Positions 6,766 to 13,699 of a stretch of 14,194 nt of DNA are shown here, in pieces. A program made the translations under genes and the position numbers. This stretch comes from an uncultured Oscillochloris sp. (GTDB lineage: Bacteria > Chloroflexota > Chloroflexia > Chloroflexales > Chloroflexaceae), in NCBI GenBank assembly GCA_903877345.1, contig CAIRDL010000940.1:1-14194 (forward strand). Direction: 5' to 3'. The stretch's first letter is position 1. The number at the start of each line of letters is the position of its first letter. The notes beneath the pieces were generated by a model, which ran no database searches, was not told the DNA's origin, and was given only the letters and a program-made list of their open reading frames with translations.

Positions 6766-9609
6766 ATGCAGTTCCGCATCAACCTTATCCATAAGTTCAT
6801 TGCTTTTTTGCTCCTCGCTGCGGTCTTCCCCCTGCTCATCGTGGGCGTCGCTGCCTATCAGGTGTCGCGCACCATTGTGCATGCGGAGGCCATCCGCTTT
6901 ACGCAGAGTCTGGTTGATGCCCAACGCGATTATCTCGACCTTCAGGCGCAACAGATCGCCAGTCTGATGGCGAATCTGTTGAGTGTGCAGGAGATTACCG
7001 ATGCGTTGGCGAGCGATGCCCAGACCAATGCCTATACCAGCCTCGCCACCCAGGCGCGACTCGGCTACATCCTCAACAGCTACAGCAATCTACAGGGGTT
7101 GGTTTCGCTTGATATTTTCACCCTGCGCGGTGCCCACTACCACGTCGGTGACACCCTCGATGTCTCGCAGGTACGCACCGACGTGCTTGAGCGTATCCTC
7201 GCAGAGACGCGCATCCACAGCCCCAATGTGGTCTGGGCGGGGATCGAGGAGAACATTAATGCCAGTTCAAACCAGACGCATGTGCTCACCGCAGCGCGCT
7301 TGGTGCTGAGTACTAGGCGTGGCTCCACAACCTCCGAGCCGGTCGCGCTCCTGTTGGTCAACTCCAGCGTTGACGAACTCCATACGCATTTCGAGCGAGT
7401 TAATCTTGGGACAGGGGCGTCGCTCCTCATCATAGACGCGCAGGGTCGAGCGATGTATCATCCTGACCCGCAGCTGTTGGGTACGACGATTAACCATGAC
7501 ATCCGCGCTGCAATCCAAGGGCCGCAGGGCACTGTGATGGTGGTGATTGACGATCAACCGCTGCTGCTGACGTACAGTACCTCGAGTATGAGCGGGTGGA
7601 CGGTGCTTAGCTTGGTGCCGCTTGCCACCCTCGACGCCCAAGCCTCGACGATTGGGCTGACGGTGTTGCTCGCCCTCGCAGTGGCCTGTCTCATTGTCGC
7701 CCTCACGGCCACCTTCGCCTCGCAGGTGATCGTCATCCCGCTGCGTAATCTCACTCGCCACCTCCAACTGCTTCAGGCGAGCAAGCAAGGTTGGGATACG
7801 CCTCTGCCGGTGCATGGCTCCGATGAGGTCGCCGAACTTAGTCGCTGGTTCAACACGTTCCTAGAAACGCTCAGGGCGCGTAATCACGCCGAGGAGGCGC
7901 TCCGCGAGAGCGAGGAGCGCTACGCTTTGGCCCTTCAGGGGGCCAACGATGGCATTTGGGATTGGGATCTGCGGACGAATCATGTCCACTATTCGGCGCG
8001 TTGGCAGGCGATCCTCGGCTATGCTGACGCTGCACTGCTCACCTCGATTGATGCGTGGCTGGATCAGGTGCATCCAGACGATGTGGCGCTAGTGCGCCAG
8101 CAACTTGAAGCCCAGCGCCAAGGGACGACCGCTCTGTTCGAGAGTGAGCATCGCATTTGGCGCTCCGCTGACCAAGGCTATCTCTGGGTATTGGCTCGAG
8201 GCATGACCGTTGCCGACGCTCAACAGCGCCCGATGCGTATCGCGGGTTCGCTGACCGACATCAGTAAACGCAAGCAGGTCGAGGCGCAACTACGCCACGA
8301 GGCGTTCCACGACGCGCTCACCGGGCTACCGAACCGGGCTTACGTCATGGAGCAAATTGAGCCGCTTCTAGCGTGCGCCCGGGCCACCCACCAACCCTGC
8401 GCCGCCCTGTTGTATCTTGACTTCGACCGTTTCAAGTTGATCAATGACAGTCTGGGCCATGCCGCCGGGGATGTCGTGCTACGCATGCTGGCGCAACGCA
8501 TGACGGCGAACTTGCGCCCGACGGATGTGCTGGCCCGCTTGGGTGGCGACGAGTTTGTACTGCTGTTGAACCAACTCGGCCAGCAAGACGATGTAAAGGC
8601 GGTGGCAGCGCGCATCCAGGCGCAACTAGCCTATCCGATGGAGGTACAGGGCCTTGAGGTGACGCTCCACGCCAGCATCGGGGTTGTGCTGATCACCGAA
8701 AACTATACCAACGGTGAGGATCTGTTGCGCGATGCCGACACTGCGATGTACGAAGCGAAGGCCAACGGGCGCGCCTGTACAGTGGTCTTTAACCCGGAGA
8801 TGCACACGCGCACGCTCCAGCGGGTACGCTTGGAGGCGGATCTGCGTCGGGCGATCTCGCGGGACGAGCTGCGGCTACACTATCAGCCGATCCAGAATTT
8901 ACACACTGGTGCGGTGCAAAGCTTTGAGGCACTCGTACGTTGGCAACACCCAGAGCGCGGCCTCGTCTCGCCGGGTATCTTCATCCCCATTGCCGAAGAG
9001 ACGGGCCTAATTCAACTGATTGACATGTGGGTACTCCGTACCGCCTGCCACCAACTCAAGTGCTGGCACGACCAAGGCCATGCCAAACTCCGCGTCTCGG
9101 TGAACTTGTCCGCCCGCAACTTCCAGACTGACGAACTGCCGCAGATCATCCAGCGGATTCTGCGCGAGGAAGGTATGCAACCAACCGCTATTCAGCTTGA
9201 AATTACCGAAAGCGCCGTGATGCTTGACATCGAGCATACCTGTCAACTCCTCGATCAATTGACCGGCCAGGGCATGCGTATTTCCATTGACGACTTCGGC
9301 ACCCACTACTCGTCGCTGGCCTATTTGAAACGGCTGCCTGCCGACAGCGTGAAGATTGATCGCTCCTTCGTCAATGATGTCACCGCGAGTCACGATGCCG
9401 CCGCGATTGTGCATGCGATCATCGCTATCGGGCATATTCTTGGGATGACCGTGATTGCCGAAGGGGTCGAGACGGAGGCGCAGTGTACGTTCCTGCGGGA
9501 GCAACAGTGCGACGCGATCCAGGGGTACCTGCTTAGCCCCGCCGTAGAAGCCACGGTAGCTGAACAGATGCTCGTAACCGGCTGGCACCGCCCGCAGACC
9601 GTAGGGTAG
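6766..9609 (+). CDS. Membrane sensor with dCache-HAMP-PAS-GGDEF-EAL: bifunctional c-di-GMP enzyme
   Basis: Predicted diguanylate cyclase/phosphodiesterase of 947 residues. TM1 (about 11-31) and TM2 (about 296-320) flank an extracytoplasmic dCache sensor. HAMP follows (about 321-372), then PAS (about 384-505). The cyclase has GGDEF at 593-597 and an inhibitory RxxD (RPTD, 584-587) exactly five residues before it. The phosphodiesterase has EAL at 721-723, NLSA, EITES, DDFG, KIDRSF, EGVE and QGYL, so both halves look catalytic. One departure: the loop-6 motif reads DDFGTHYSSL, with H847 where Gly is usual. The start at ATG 6766 is chosen because MQFRINLIHKF leads directly into TM1 and AGGTG lies just upstream; the GTG at 6679 would add 29 residues ahead of the membrane segment. 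The ligand is unknown. Confidence 0.95.
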   Translation: MQFRINLIHKFIAFLLLAAVFPLLIVGVAAYQVSRTIVHAEAIRFTQSLVDAQRDYLDLQAQQIASLMANLLSVQEITDALASDAQTNAYTSLATQARLGYILNSYSNLQGLVSLDIFTLRGAHYHVGDTLDVSQVRTDVLERILAETRIHSPNVVWAGIEENINASSNQTHVLTAARLVLSTRRGSTTSEPVALLLVNSSVDELHTHFERVNLGTGASLLIIDAQGRAMYHPDPQLLGTTINHDIRAAIQGPQGTVMVVIDDQPLLLTYSTSSMSGWTVLSLVPLATLDAQASTIGLTVLLALAVACLIVALTATFASQVIVIPLRNLTRHLQLLQASKQGWDTPLPVHGSDEVAELSRWFNTFLETLRARNHAEEALRESEERYALALQGANDGIWDWDLRTNHVHYSARWQAILGYADAALLTSIDAWLDQVHPDDVALVRQQLEAQRQGTTALFESEHRIWRSADQGYLWVLARGMTVADAQQRPMRIAGSLTDISKRKQVEAQLRHEAFHDALTGLPNRAYVMEQIEPLLACARATHQPCAALLYLDFDRFKLINDSLGHAAGDVVLRMLAQRMTANLRPTDVLARLGGDEFVLLLNQLGQQDDVKAVAARIQAQLAYPMEVQGLEVTLHASIGVVLITENYTNGEDLLRDADTAMYEAKANGRACTVVFNPEMHTRTLQRVRLEADLRRAISRDELRLHYQPIQNLHTGAVQSFEALVRWQHPERGLVSPGIFIPIAEETGLIQLIDMWVLRTACHQLKCWHDQGHAKLRVSVNLSARNFQTDELPQIIQRILREEGMQPTAIQLEITESAVMLDIEHTCQLLDQLTGQGMRISIDDFGTHYSSLAYLKRLPADSVKIDRSFVNDVTASHDAAAIVHAIIAIGHILGMTVIAEGVETEAQCTFLREQQCDAIQGYLLSPAVEATVAEQMLVTGWHRPQTVG

Positions 9610-9883
9610 CAGGGTGGCGTCATGGGTGTGCCGGAATGCCGACCGCTTCCGAATAGGAAAGCCCTCGGTCGTGCGCCTTGAGATCCAGCACACTGCGATT
9701 CGGTGCGGTCGTTCGTCGGCTGTTGGCAATCACATAACCCAAGCGCAACCTCCAGAATGGCCCTAGCGTCTCTTAGACAAGGTTTGTGGGTACTTTACTG
9801 TCTGGGCAAACGCACCGCGTTCGACTGCGGCAAAGCTGCAAGCTAAAATCTAAAATCTGCCATCAAGAACCCAGGAGGTTAGG
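9610..9883. other. Intergenic region upstream of the vWA gene
   Basis: No gene or RNA gene is visible. It contains an imperfect inverted repeat (9640-9654 with 9698-9711; 13 of about 15 positions pair, 43-base loop) that might end the c-di-GMP gene transcript but has no T-run. Near the right end is the A-rich repeat CTAAAATCTAAAATC (9843-9857), similar to that at 141-170, followed by a strong AGGAGG ribosome site at 9872-9877. I find no convincing -35/-10 pair. Confidence 0.4.
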
Positions 9884-11296
9884 ATGCGGCGCAGATTGTT
9901 CCCAACCGCAGTGTTGGTGCTGCTGATTGCCATGCTGCTCATCTTCGCGTCAGCCCTCGTGCGGGCGCGAGTCGCCCCAACACCAGGCGGCGCGGCACGG
10001 GTCACGCAGGTTGAGACGAGTGCCTACCCCGCGATCAGCCTGTATGTCGCCGTGGCCGACGCGAACGGGCAACCACGCCTGGGTCTGCGGCAGAACGATT
10101 TTGCCGTGACGGAGGACGATGCGCCGGTGGCGATCACTGCCTTTAGTGGAGCCGGCGCAGGGCAGGTGACGAGCGTTCTGGTGTTGGATCGTTCCGGTAG
10201 CATGGCTGACAATGACAAAATTGCGGCGGCGCAGGCTGCAGCTACCGCCTTTGTGGGCTTGCTGCGGCCCAGCGACCGCATCGCCCTCGTCGCTTTCAAT
10301 GAAGCCGTACAGGTTGCGCAAACGTTCACCGGGGACGCTACCGTCCTGAATCATGCCATTGGCGATCTCGAACCTGATGGCGGTACTGCCCTCTATGATG
10401 CCGTCGTGCGCGGGGTCGATCTGTTGCGGAATGAGCCGGGCCGTCGCCTGTTGCTTGTCCTGAGTGATGGCCAAGATATGCGTGAGGCGTCCAATCAGGG
10501 CCAGCGGAACTACGGCAGCCAGCACACCCTCGCCGAGGCCATCGCCTACGCCGAAGCCGCCGGTCAGCCGGTGGCGGTGGTGGGCCTGGGGGATCGAGCG
10601 AGCGCCGGCAACGCAGGCATTGACGAGACGGTGCTCCAACAAATCGCCACCACGACCGGCGGGCGCTACTTGTACGCCCCGCAGGGCGAGGCGCTGACCG
10701 CGCTCTACACCAGTCTGGCGGGCGAGGTGCAGCACGAGTATCAGTTGACCTATGTGAGTCCGCGCCCCTTTTATGATGGGACGCGGCGCGATTTGCGGGT
10801 GCAGACGGGGGCCAGCACGGCGGTCGGCGGTTATACCGAGCAGCACCTGATCAATGTGGCAGCCAACCCCTTGGTGGGCGTGGCGCTGTTGGTGCCGTTG
10901 GCGGGCCTGTTAGTGCTGCCAGGCATGTGGCGGCGGCGCTTGTCCAGGGGCAATGTGCCACCAGCCGAGGCCGCGCCGACGCCGCCGTTCACCCAGTCCG
11001 CACCCCAGATGGACACGGTGCCGGAAACACCCGTGCCCGTTGCGGCGGCGGCAACCATTCTAATGCCCACGTCGCCACCCACGGTTGACGCCACCGCACG
11101 GCGCTGCGTGCATTGCAAGGCACCTCTGCGGGCAACGGCCCGTTTTTGTACGAAGTGTGGGACGAACCAACCCCTGGTACCTGCTCCGCCGACCGAACGA
11201 CGCACCTTCTGTGATATGTGTGGAAGCCCACTCGAACCGGGGGCGAAGTTCTGTCTAAGCTGTGGCGAACGGGTGGGCGAGCGGCGGCAGATTTAA
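9884..11296 (+). CDS. Membrane-anchored vWA domain protein with C-terminal double zinc ribbon
   Basis: 470 residues. An N-terminal hydrophobic segment (about 8-27) serves as signal peptide or anchor. The vWA domain (about 96-270) has an intact metal-ion-dependent adhesion site: D102-x-S104-x-S106, then DGGT and LSDGQD. A second membrane segment (about 329-348) is followed by WRRRLSRG, which by the positive-inside rule puts the tail in the cytoplasm. That tail has a Pro-rich spacer and two CxxC-CxxC zinc ribbons: C408/C411/C422/C425 and C443/C446/C457/C460. The vWA domain would therefore face outward and the ribbons inward. AGGAGG lies 6 bases before the ATG. The next gene encodes a membrane FHA protein, so a shared signalling or surface role is possible. 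Function is unknown. The domain calls are firm. Confidence 0.92.
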   Translation: MRRRLFPTAVLVLLIAMLLIFASALVRARVAPTPGGAARVTQVETSAYPAISLYVAVADANGQPRLGLRQNDFAVTEDDAPVAITAFSGAGAGQVTSVLVLDRSGSMADNDKIAAAQAAATAFVGLLRPSDRIALVAFNEAVQVAQTFTGDATVLNHAIGDLEPDGGTALYDAVVRGVDLLRNEPGRRLLLVLSDGQDMREASNQGQRNYGSQHTLAEAIAYAEAAGQPVAVVGLGDRASAGNAGIDETVLQQIATTTGGRYLYAPQGEALTALYTSLAGEVQHEYQLTYVSPRPFYDGTRRDLRVQTGASTAVGGYTEQHLINVAANPLVGVALLVPLAGLLVLPGMWRRRLSRGNVPPAEAAPTPPFTQSAPQMDTVPETPVPVAAAATILMPTSPPTVDATARRCVHCKAPLRATARFCTKCGTNQPLVPAPPTERRTFCDMCGSPLEPGAKFCLSCGERVGERRQI

Positions 11297-11300
11297 GCCT

Positions 11301-11347
11301 GGGGGATGGGGGTAGGGGGGGCGGGGGTTGGGGGTCGGGGGTCGGGG
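11301..11347 (+). other. G-tract array with quadruplex potential
   Basis: Seven runs of 4 to 7 guanines are separated by spacers of only 1-2 bases (AT, TA, C, TT, TC, TC), starting 4 bases after the vWA stop codon. This far exceeds the usual four-run G-quadruplex pattern and lies on the coding strand, so it would be in the transcript. It may affect termination or mRNA stability, or may just be a slippage-prone low-complexity repeat. Confidence 0.75.
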
Positions 11348-11358
11348 TGTATCCGTAA

Positions 11359-11432
11359 GCGCTCGACCTAAAACCTGAACCCTGATTGGCTGGCGCACGT
11401 CTCCTAATGCGCTCGACCTAAAACCTGAACCC
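11359..11432 (+). repeat. 24-base direct repeat with 50-base period
   Basis: Two identical 24-base copies, GCGCTCGACC followed by TAAAACCTGAACCC, lie at 11359-11382 and 11409-11432. A shortened echo (ACCTGAAACC) follows at 11438-11447. They fill the space between the vWA and FHA genes. The AAAACCTGAACC core resembles low-complexity intergenic repeats; no protein-binding role is demonstrated. Confidence 0.8.
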
Positions 11433-11466
11433 CGGCACCTGAAACCTTTTCTCACGGAGCAACGCC

Positions 11467-12333
11467 ATGAATAAAGCCCTGCAAGTCTACTATTCAGCGC
11501 TTTTTGGTGCCCTTGGGGGGCTGGTCGGTTGGTGGACGGTCGGCAGCGTGGCAACACAGACATGGGGCGTGTGGGTCGCAGCCCTGTTCGTGGGTAGCGG
11601 GCTTGGAGCGACCTTGGGTGCCCTCGTTGCCGCCGCCGATGGGGCGATGGTGAAGAGGAAGCCCGCCCGCGCTCTCCGCGATGGCCTGTTGGGCGGACTG
11701 GCGGGCCTCTTTGCGGGTGCCCTCGGCATGCTGGTGGCCCAAGTGGTCTTCCTGGCCCTGCAAGGCGGTTGGGAGGGGCGCACCTTGAGCTGGATGCTGC
11801 TCGGCGGGCTGATCGGCGCGGGGGATCTGCTGGTAAGCCGCCGACTCCAACGGGCGCTTTATGCTGCGGTGGGCGGCTTGGCGGGTGGGTTGGTGGGTGG
11901 GTTGCTCTACGAGGGCCTGACCCAACTCTTTTTCGCCACCAGTGGGGCCGCGCAAGTCTGGATTGGGGGCCTCGGCCTCGTCATTGTTGGCACCTGCATC
12001 GGGGCGCTCATCCCTTTGGCCCGTCAAGTGTTCGCCCGCGCCGAGTTGCGCGTGCTCCGGGGTGAACAGACCGGCTTGGTGCGCGAGGTGACGGATACCG
12101 CGACTATCGGGCGTTACGACGGGAATGATCTGTACCTGCCTGACGCGGGGGTCGCTTGGCGGCACGCCGTCGTGCGACGGGTCGGCGCTGGCTTTGAGTT
12201 GGCGGTTTTGCCCGCCATTGACGGCACCGCCCAGGTAGGTGAGCAGAGTCTTGGCCCGGGGACAACGCACCCTTTACAAAGCGGCGACCGGATCAGGATC
12301 GGAGGGGCCGAACTCGAGTTTGTTGGGCGCTAA
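11467..12333 (+). CDS. Multi-pass membrane protein with degenerate C-terminal FHA domain
   Basis: 288 residues. The N-terminal two thirds are Gly/Ala-rich with about six membrane segments (roughly 9-27, 32-55, 71-97, 106-121, 130-150 and 161-184) and glycine-zipper-like GGLxGG repeats. A cytoplasmic FHA domain follows (about 193-288). FHA hallmarks present are G-R216, N220-D-L and R232-H233-A. The usual VSRxHA reads V229-A-W-R-H-A, so the phosphate-contacting serine is alanine (A230), and the later NGTxVNG region reads DGTAQVGE without its asparagines. Phosphothreonine binding may therefore be weak or lost. GGAG lies 7-8 bases before ATG 11467. It lies 170 bases after the vWA gene, same strand, across repeats. 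Function is unknown. Confidence 0.85.
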   Translation: MNKALQVYYSALFGALGGLVGWWTVGSVATQTWGVWVAALFVGSGLGATLGALVAAADGAMVKRKPARALRDGLLGGLAGLFAGALGMLVAQVVFLALQGGWEGRTLSWMLLGGLIGAGDLLVSRRLQRALYAAVGGLAGGLVGGLLYEGLTQLFFATSGAAQVWIGGLGLVIVGTCIGALIPLARQVFARAELRVLRGEQTGLVREVTDTATIGRYDGNDLYLPDAGVAWRHAVVRRVGAGFELAVLPAIDGTAQVGEQSLGPGTTHPLQSGDRIRIGGAELEFVGR

Positions 12334-12433
12334 GCTCGAGGGAGCGCTCGTTCTTCACGCCCAACGGCGAAACCTGCGGGTTGTATCGATCCTACGCCAA
12401 AACCGCCGTGTGCTTACCGTGTGAGCGCTAGGC
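12334..12433. other. Convergent intergenic space
   Basis: About 100 bases between the converging FHA and metallopeptidase genes. I see only weak pairing (ACGGCG near 12364 with CGCCGT near 12407) and no T-run, so no standard intrinsic terminator for either gene. Confidence 0.3.
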
Positions 12434-13603
12434 TTAGCTCCGCTCCATCCGGGCGATCCAGAGTGGCGGGTTCTTAATTTCGTCCAGCGTCGGCAGATGT
12501 TCGGCCCGTTCCCACACACGGGCGGCAAAGGCGACGCCACGCGCCGTGGTGACGGCGTTGACGAAGGCTTCACCCTGCTGATACTGGGCGAACTTCAGAT
12601 CCATGCCGGTGACACGGTTAAAAATCTGCTCGAACAGGGTTTTGGTGGATTGGCGTTGGGCCACGCGCTGCTCGATCTGATCGAAACTAGGCAGGAGGCG
12701 CTTCCCGACGGCATTCATGATGTGGTTGCCGTAACCCTCAACCAGCGACATCAGAGCTTGGAGTTGGTCAAAGATGTGGCGCTGCTCCGGGGTGAGCAAC
12801 AACTCGATCCAGTGCTGGTTTTGCCCCCAGTTCTGGACGATGCGGATGAGCAGTTGCGGCAGGCTCGTGCCGAGACGCTCGAGTTGCGTGTTGAGCAGAT
12901 CAAAGTATTGCTGGAGCAGGTCACGGAAGTGCTGGCGCACCCATGGGTACGCCTCAAACTCGAAGGCGTGGGTGGCTTCATGGAGGGCGATCCAGAGGCG
13001 GAAATCTTCATCGTTGAGGCCGAGCATGCCCTGGACGCGGGCGATGTTCGGCTCAACAAAATAGAGCGCCCCACGCGCTGCCGGATCAGGCGAGAGCAGG
13101 CTCAAGTCATACTGGCCAAGGACGCGACGGGCCAGAAAGCCGAGCAGCACGCCCATCTGGGCACCAAGCAACTTGCCATTGAGGTCGCCGAGCAGCAAGG
13201 CGACGGTGCTGCGAGCGCTGTTTTGGGCGTACAGATCCTCAATCGGCTGGAAAAGATGCTCGAACGACGTGAAGTTCGCCTCAAGCCACGCCCGCCGGTC
13301 GTGGACATACACCCGGTTGATCGGCTCAGGCAACTGGACGCCCAAGTAGGCGGCGATCAGCGGCTCGCTCTGTTTCACCAAACGCATGTACTGTTCACCA
13401 CGGAACGCTTGGTCACGAATGGGTGCCTGTTCCCATTGCGAAACACGCAGGGCCACCGCACGAGCCTGCGCCCAATCAACGAGGCGTCGAGGGTGCTGTG
13501 CCTCACTCCGGGCGCGGTAGGCAATATATTGACGCGCCGCAGCCCCGGCCACAAACCCAACGACCAGGAGTGTGCCAAGGCGGCGCAGATCAGTCCTAAC
13601 CAC
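12434..13603 (-). CDS. Membrane-anchored zinc metallopeptidase-like protein (DUF2342/zincin_2 type)
   Basis: 389 residues from GTG 13603. A short N-terminal hydrophobic segment (LGTLLVVGFVAGAAA, about 9-23) suggests a membrane anchor. The zinc site H208-E-A-T-H212 sits in ALHEATHAFEF, and a later VEGYGNHIMN supplies a candidate third ligand glutamate. This pattern matches the DUF2342 family (sometimes annotated as F420-biosynthesis-associated) of Actinobacteria and Chloroflexota; proteolytic activity is not established as far as I know. The start is a judgement: GTG 13603 has AAGGA 7 bases upstream, whereas ATG 13624 (7 residues longer) has no ribosome site, and TTG 13669 would lie at the -35 of the probable promoter. 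It lies downstream of prmC on the same strand. Confidence 0.85.
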   Translation of the reverse strand: MVRTDLRRLGTLLVVGFVAGAAARQYIAYRARSEAQHPRRLVDWAQARAVALRVSQWEQAPIRDQAFRGEQYMRLVKQSEPLIAAYLGVQLPEPINRVYVHDRRAWLEANFTSFEHLFQPIEDLYAQNSARSTVALLLGDLNGKLLGAQMGVLLGFLARRVLGQYDLSLLSPDPAARGALYFVEPNIARVQGMLGLNDEDFRLWIALHEATHAFEFEAYPWVRQHFRDLLQQYFDLLNTQLERLGTSLPQLLIRIVQNWGQNQHWIELLLTPEQRHIFDQLQALMSLVEGYGNHIMNAVGKRLLPSFDQIEQRVAQRQSTKTLFEQIFNRVTGMDLKFAQYQQGEAFVNAVTTARGVAFAARVWERAEHLPTLDEIKNPPLWIARMERS

Positions 13604-13639
13604 GGAAGTATCCTTTCTCACCATAAAGCGCGTAGGGGG

Positions 13640-13669
13640 AGTGTAGCATGGTGCATGGGCCATGTCCAA
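13640..13669 (-). promoter_or_regulatory. Probable promoter of the metallopeptidase gene
   Basis: On the minus strand an extended -10 (TGC-TACACT; hexamer 13640-13645) lies 18 bases from a poor -35 TTGGAC (13664-13669). The TGC preceding the hexamer is shared with the clpS promoter. The expected start is about 30 bases before GTG 13603. Promoter strength cannot be judged by eye. Confidence 0.4.
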
Positions 13670-13699
13670 CGTGGGGGGCGGGGCGGTAGAGCTACGTCG

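Noticed and set aside
9007..9729. 240-codon minus-strand frame over the EAL region and beyond
   Set aside because: Most of it is antisense to conserved EAL motifs, and the part beyond the gene end has no domain or ribosome site.
11301..11347. Intrinsic terminator in the G-tract
   Set aside because: There is no paired stem and no T-run; it can be described only as a G-tract.
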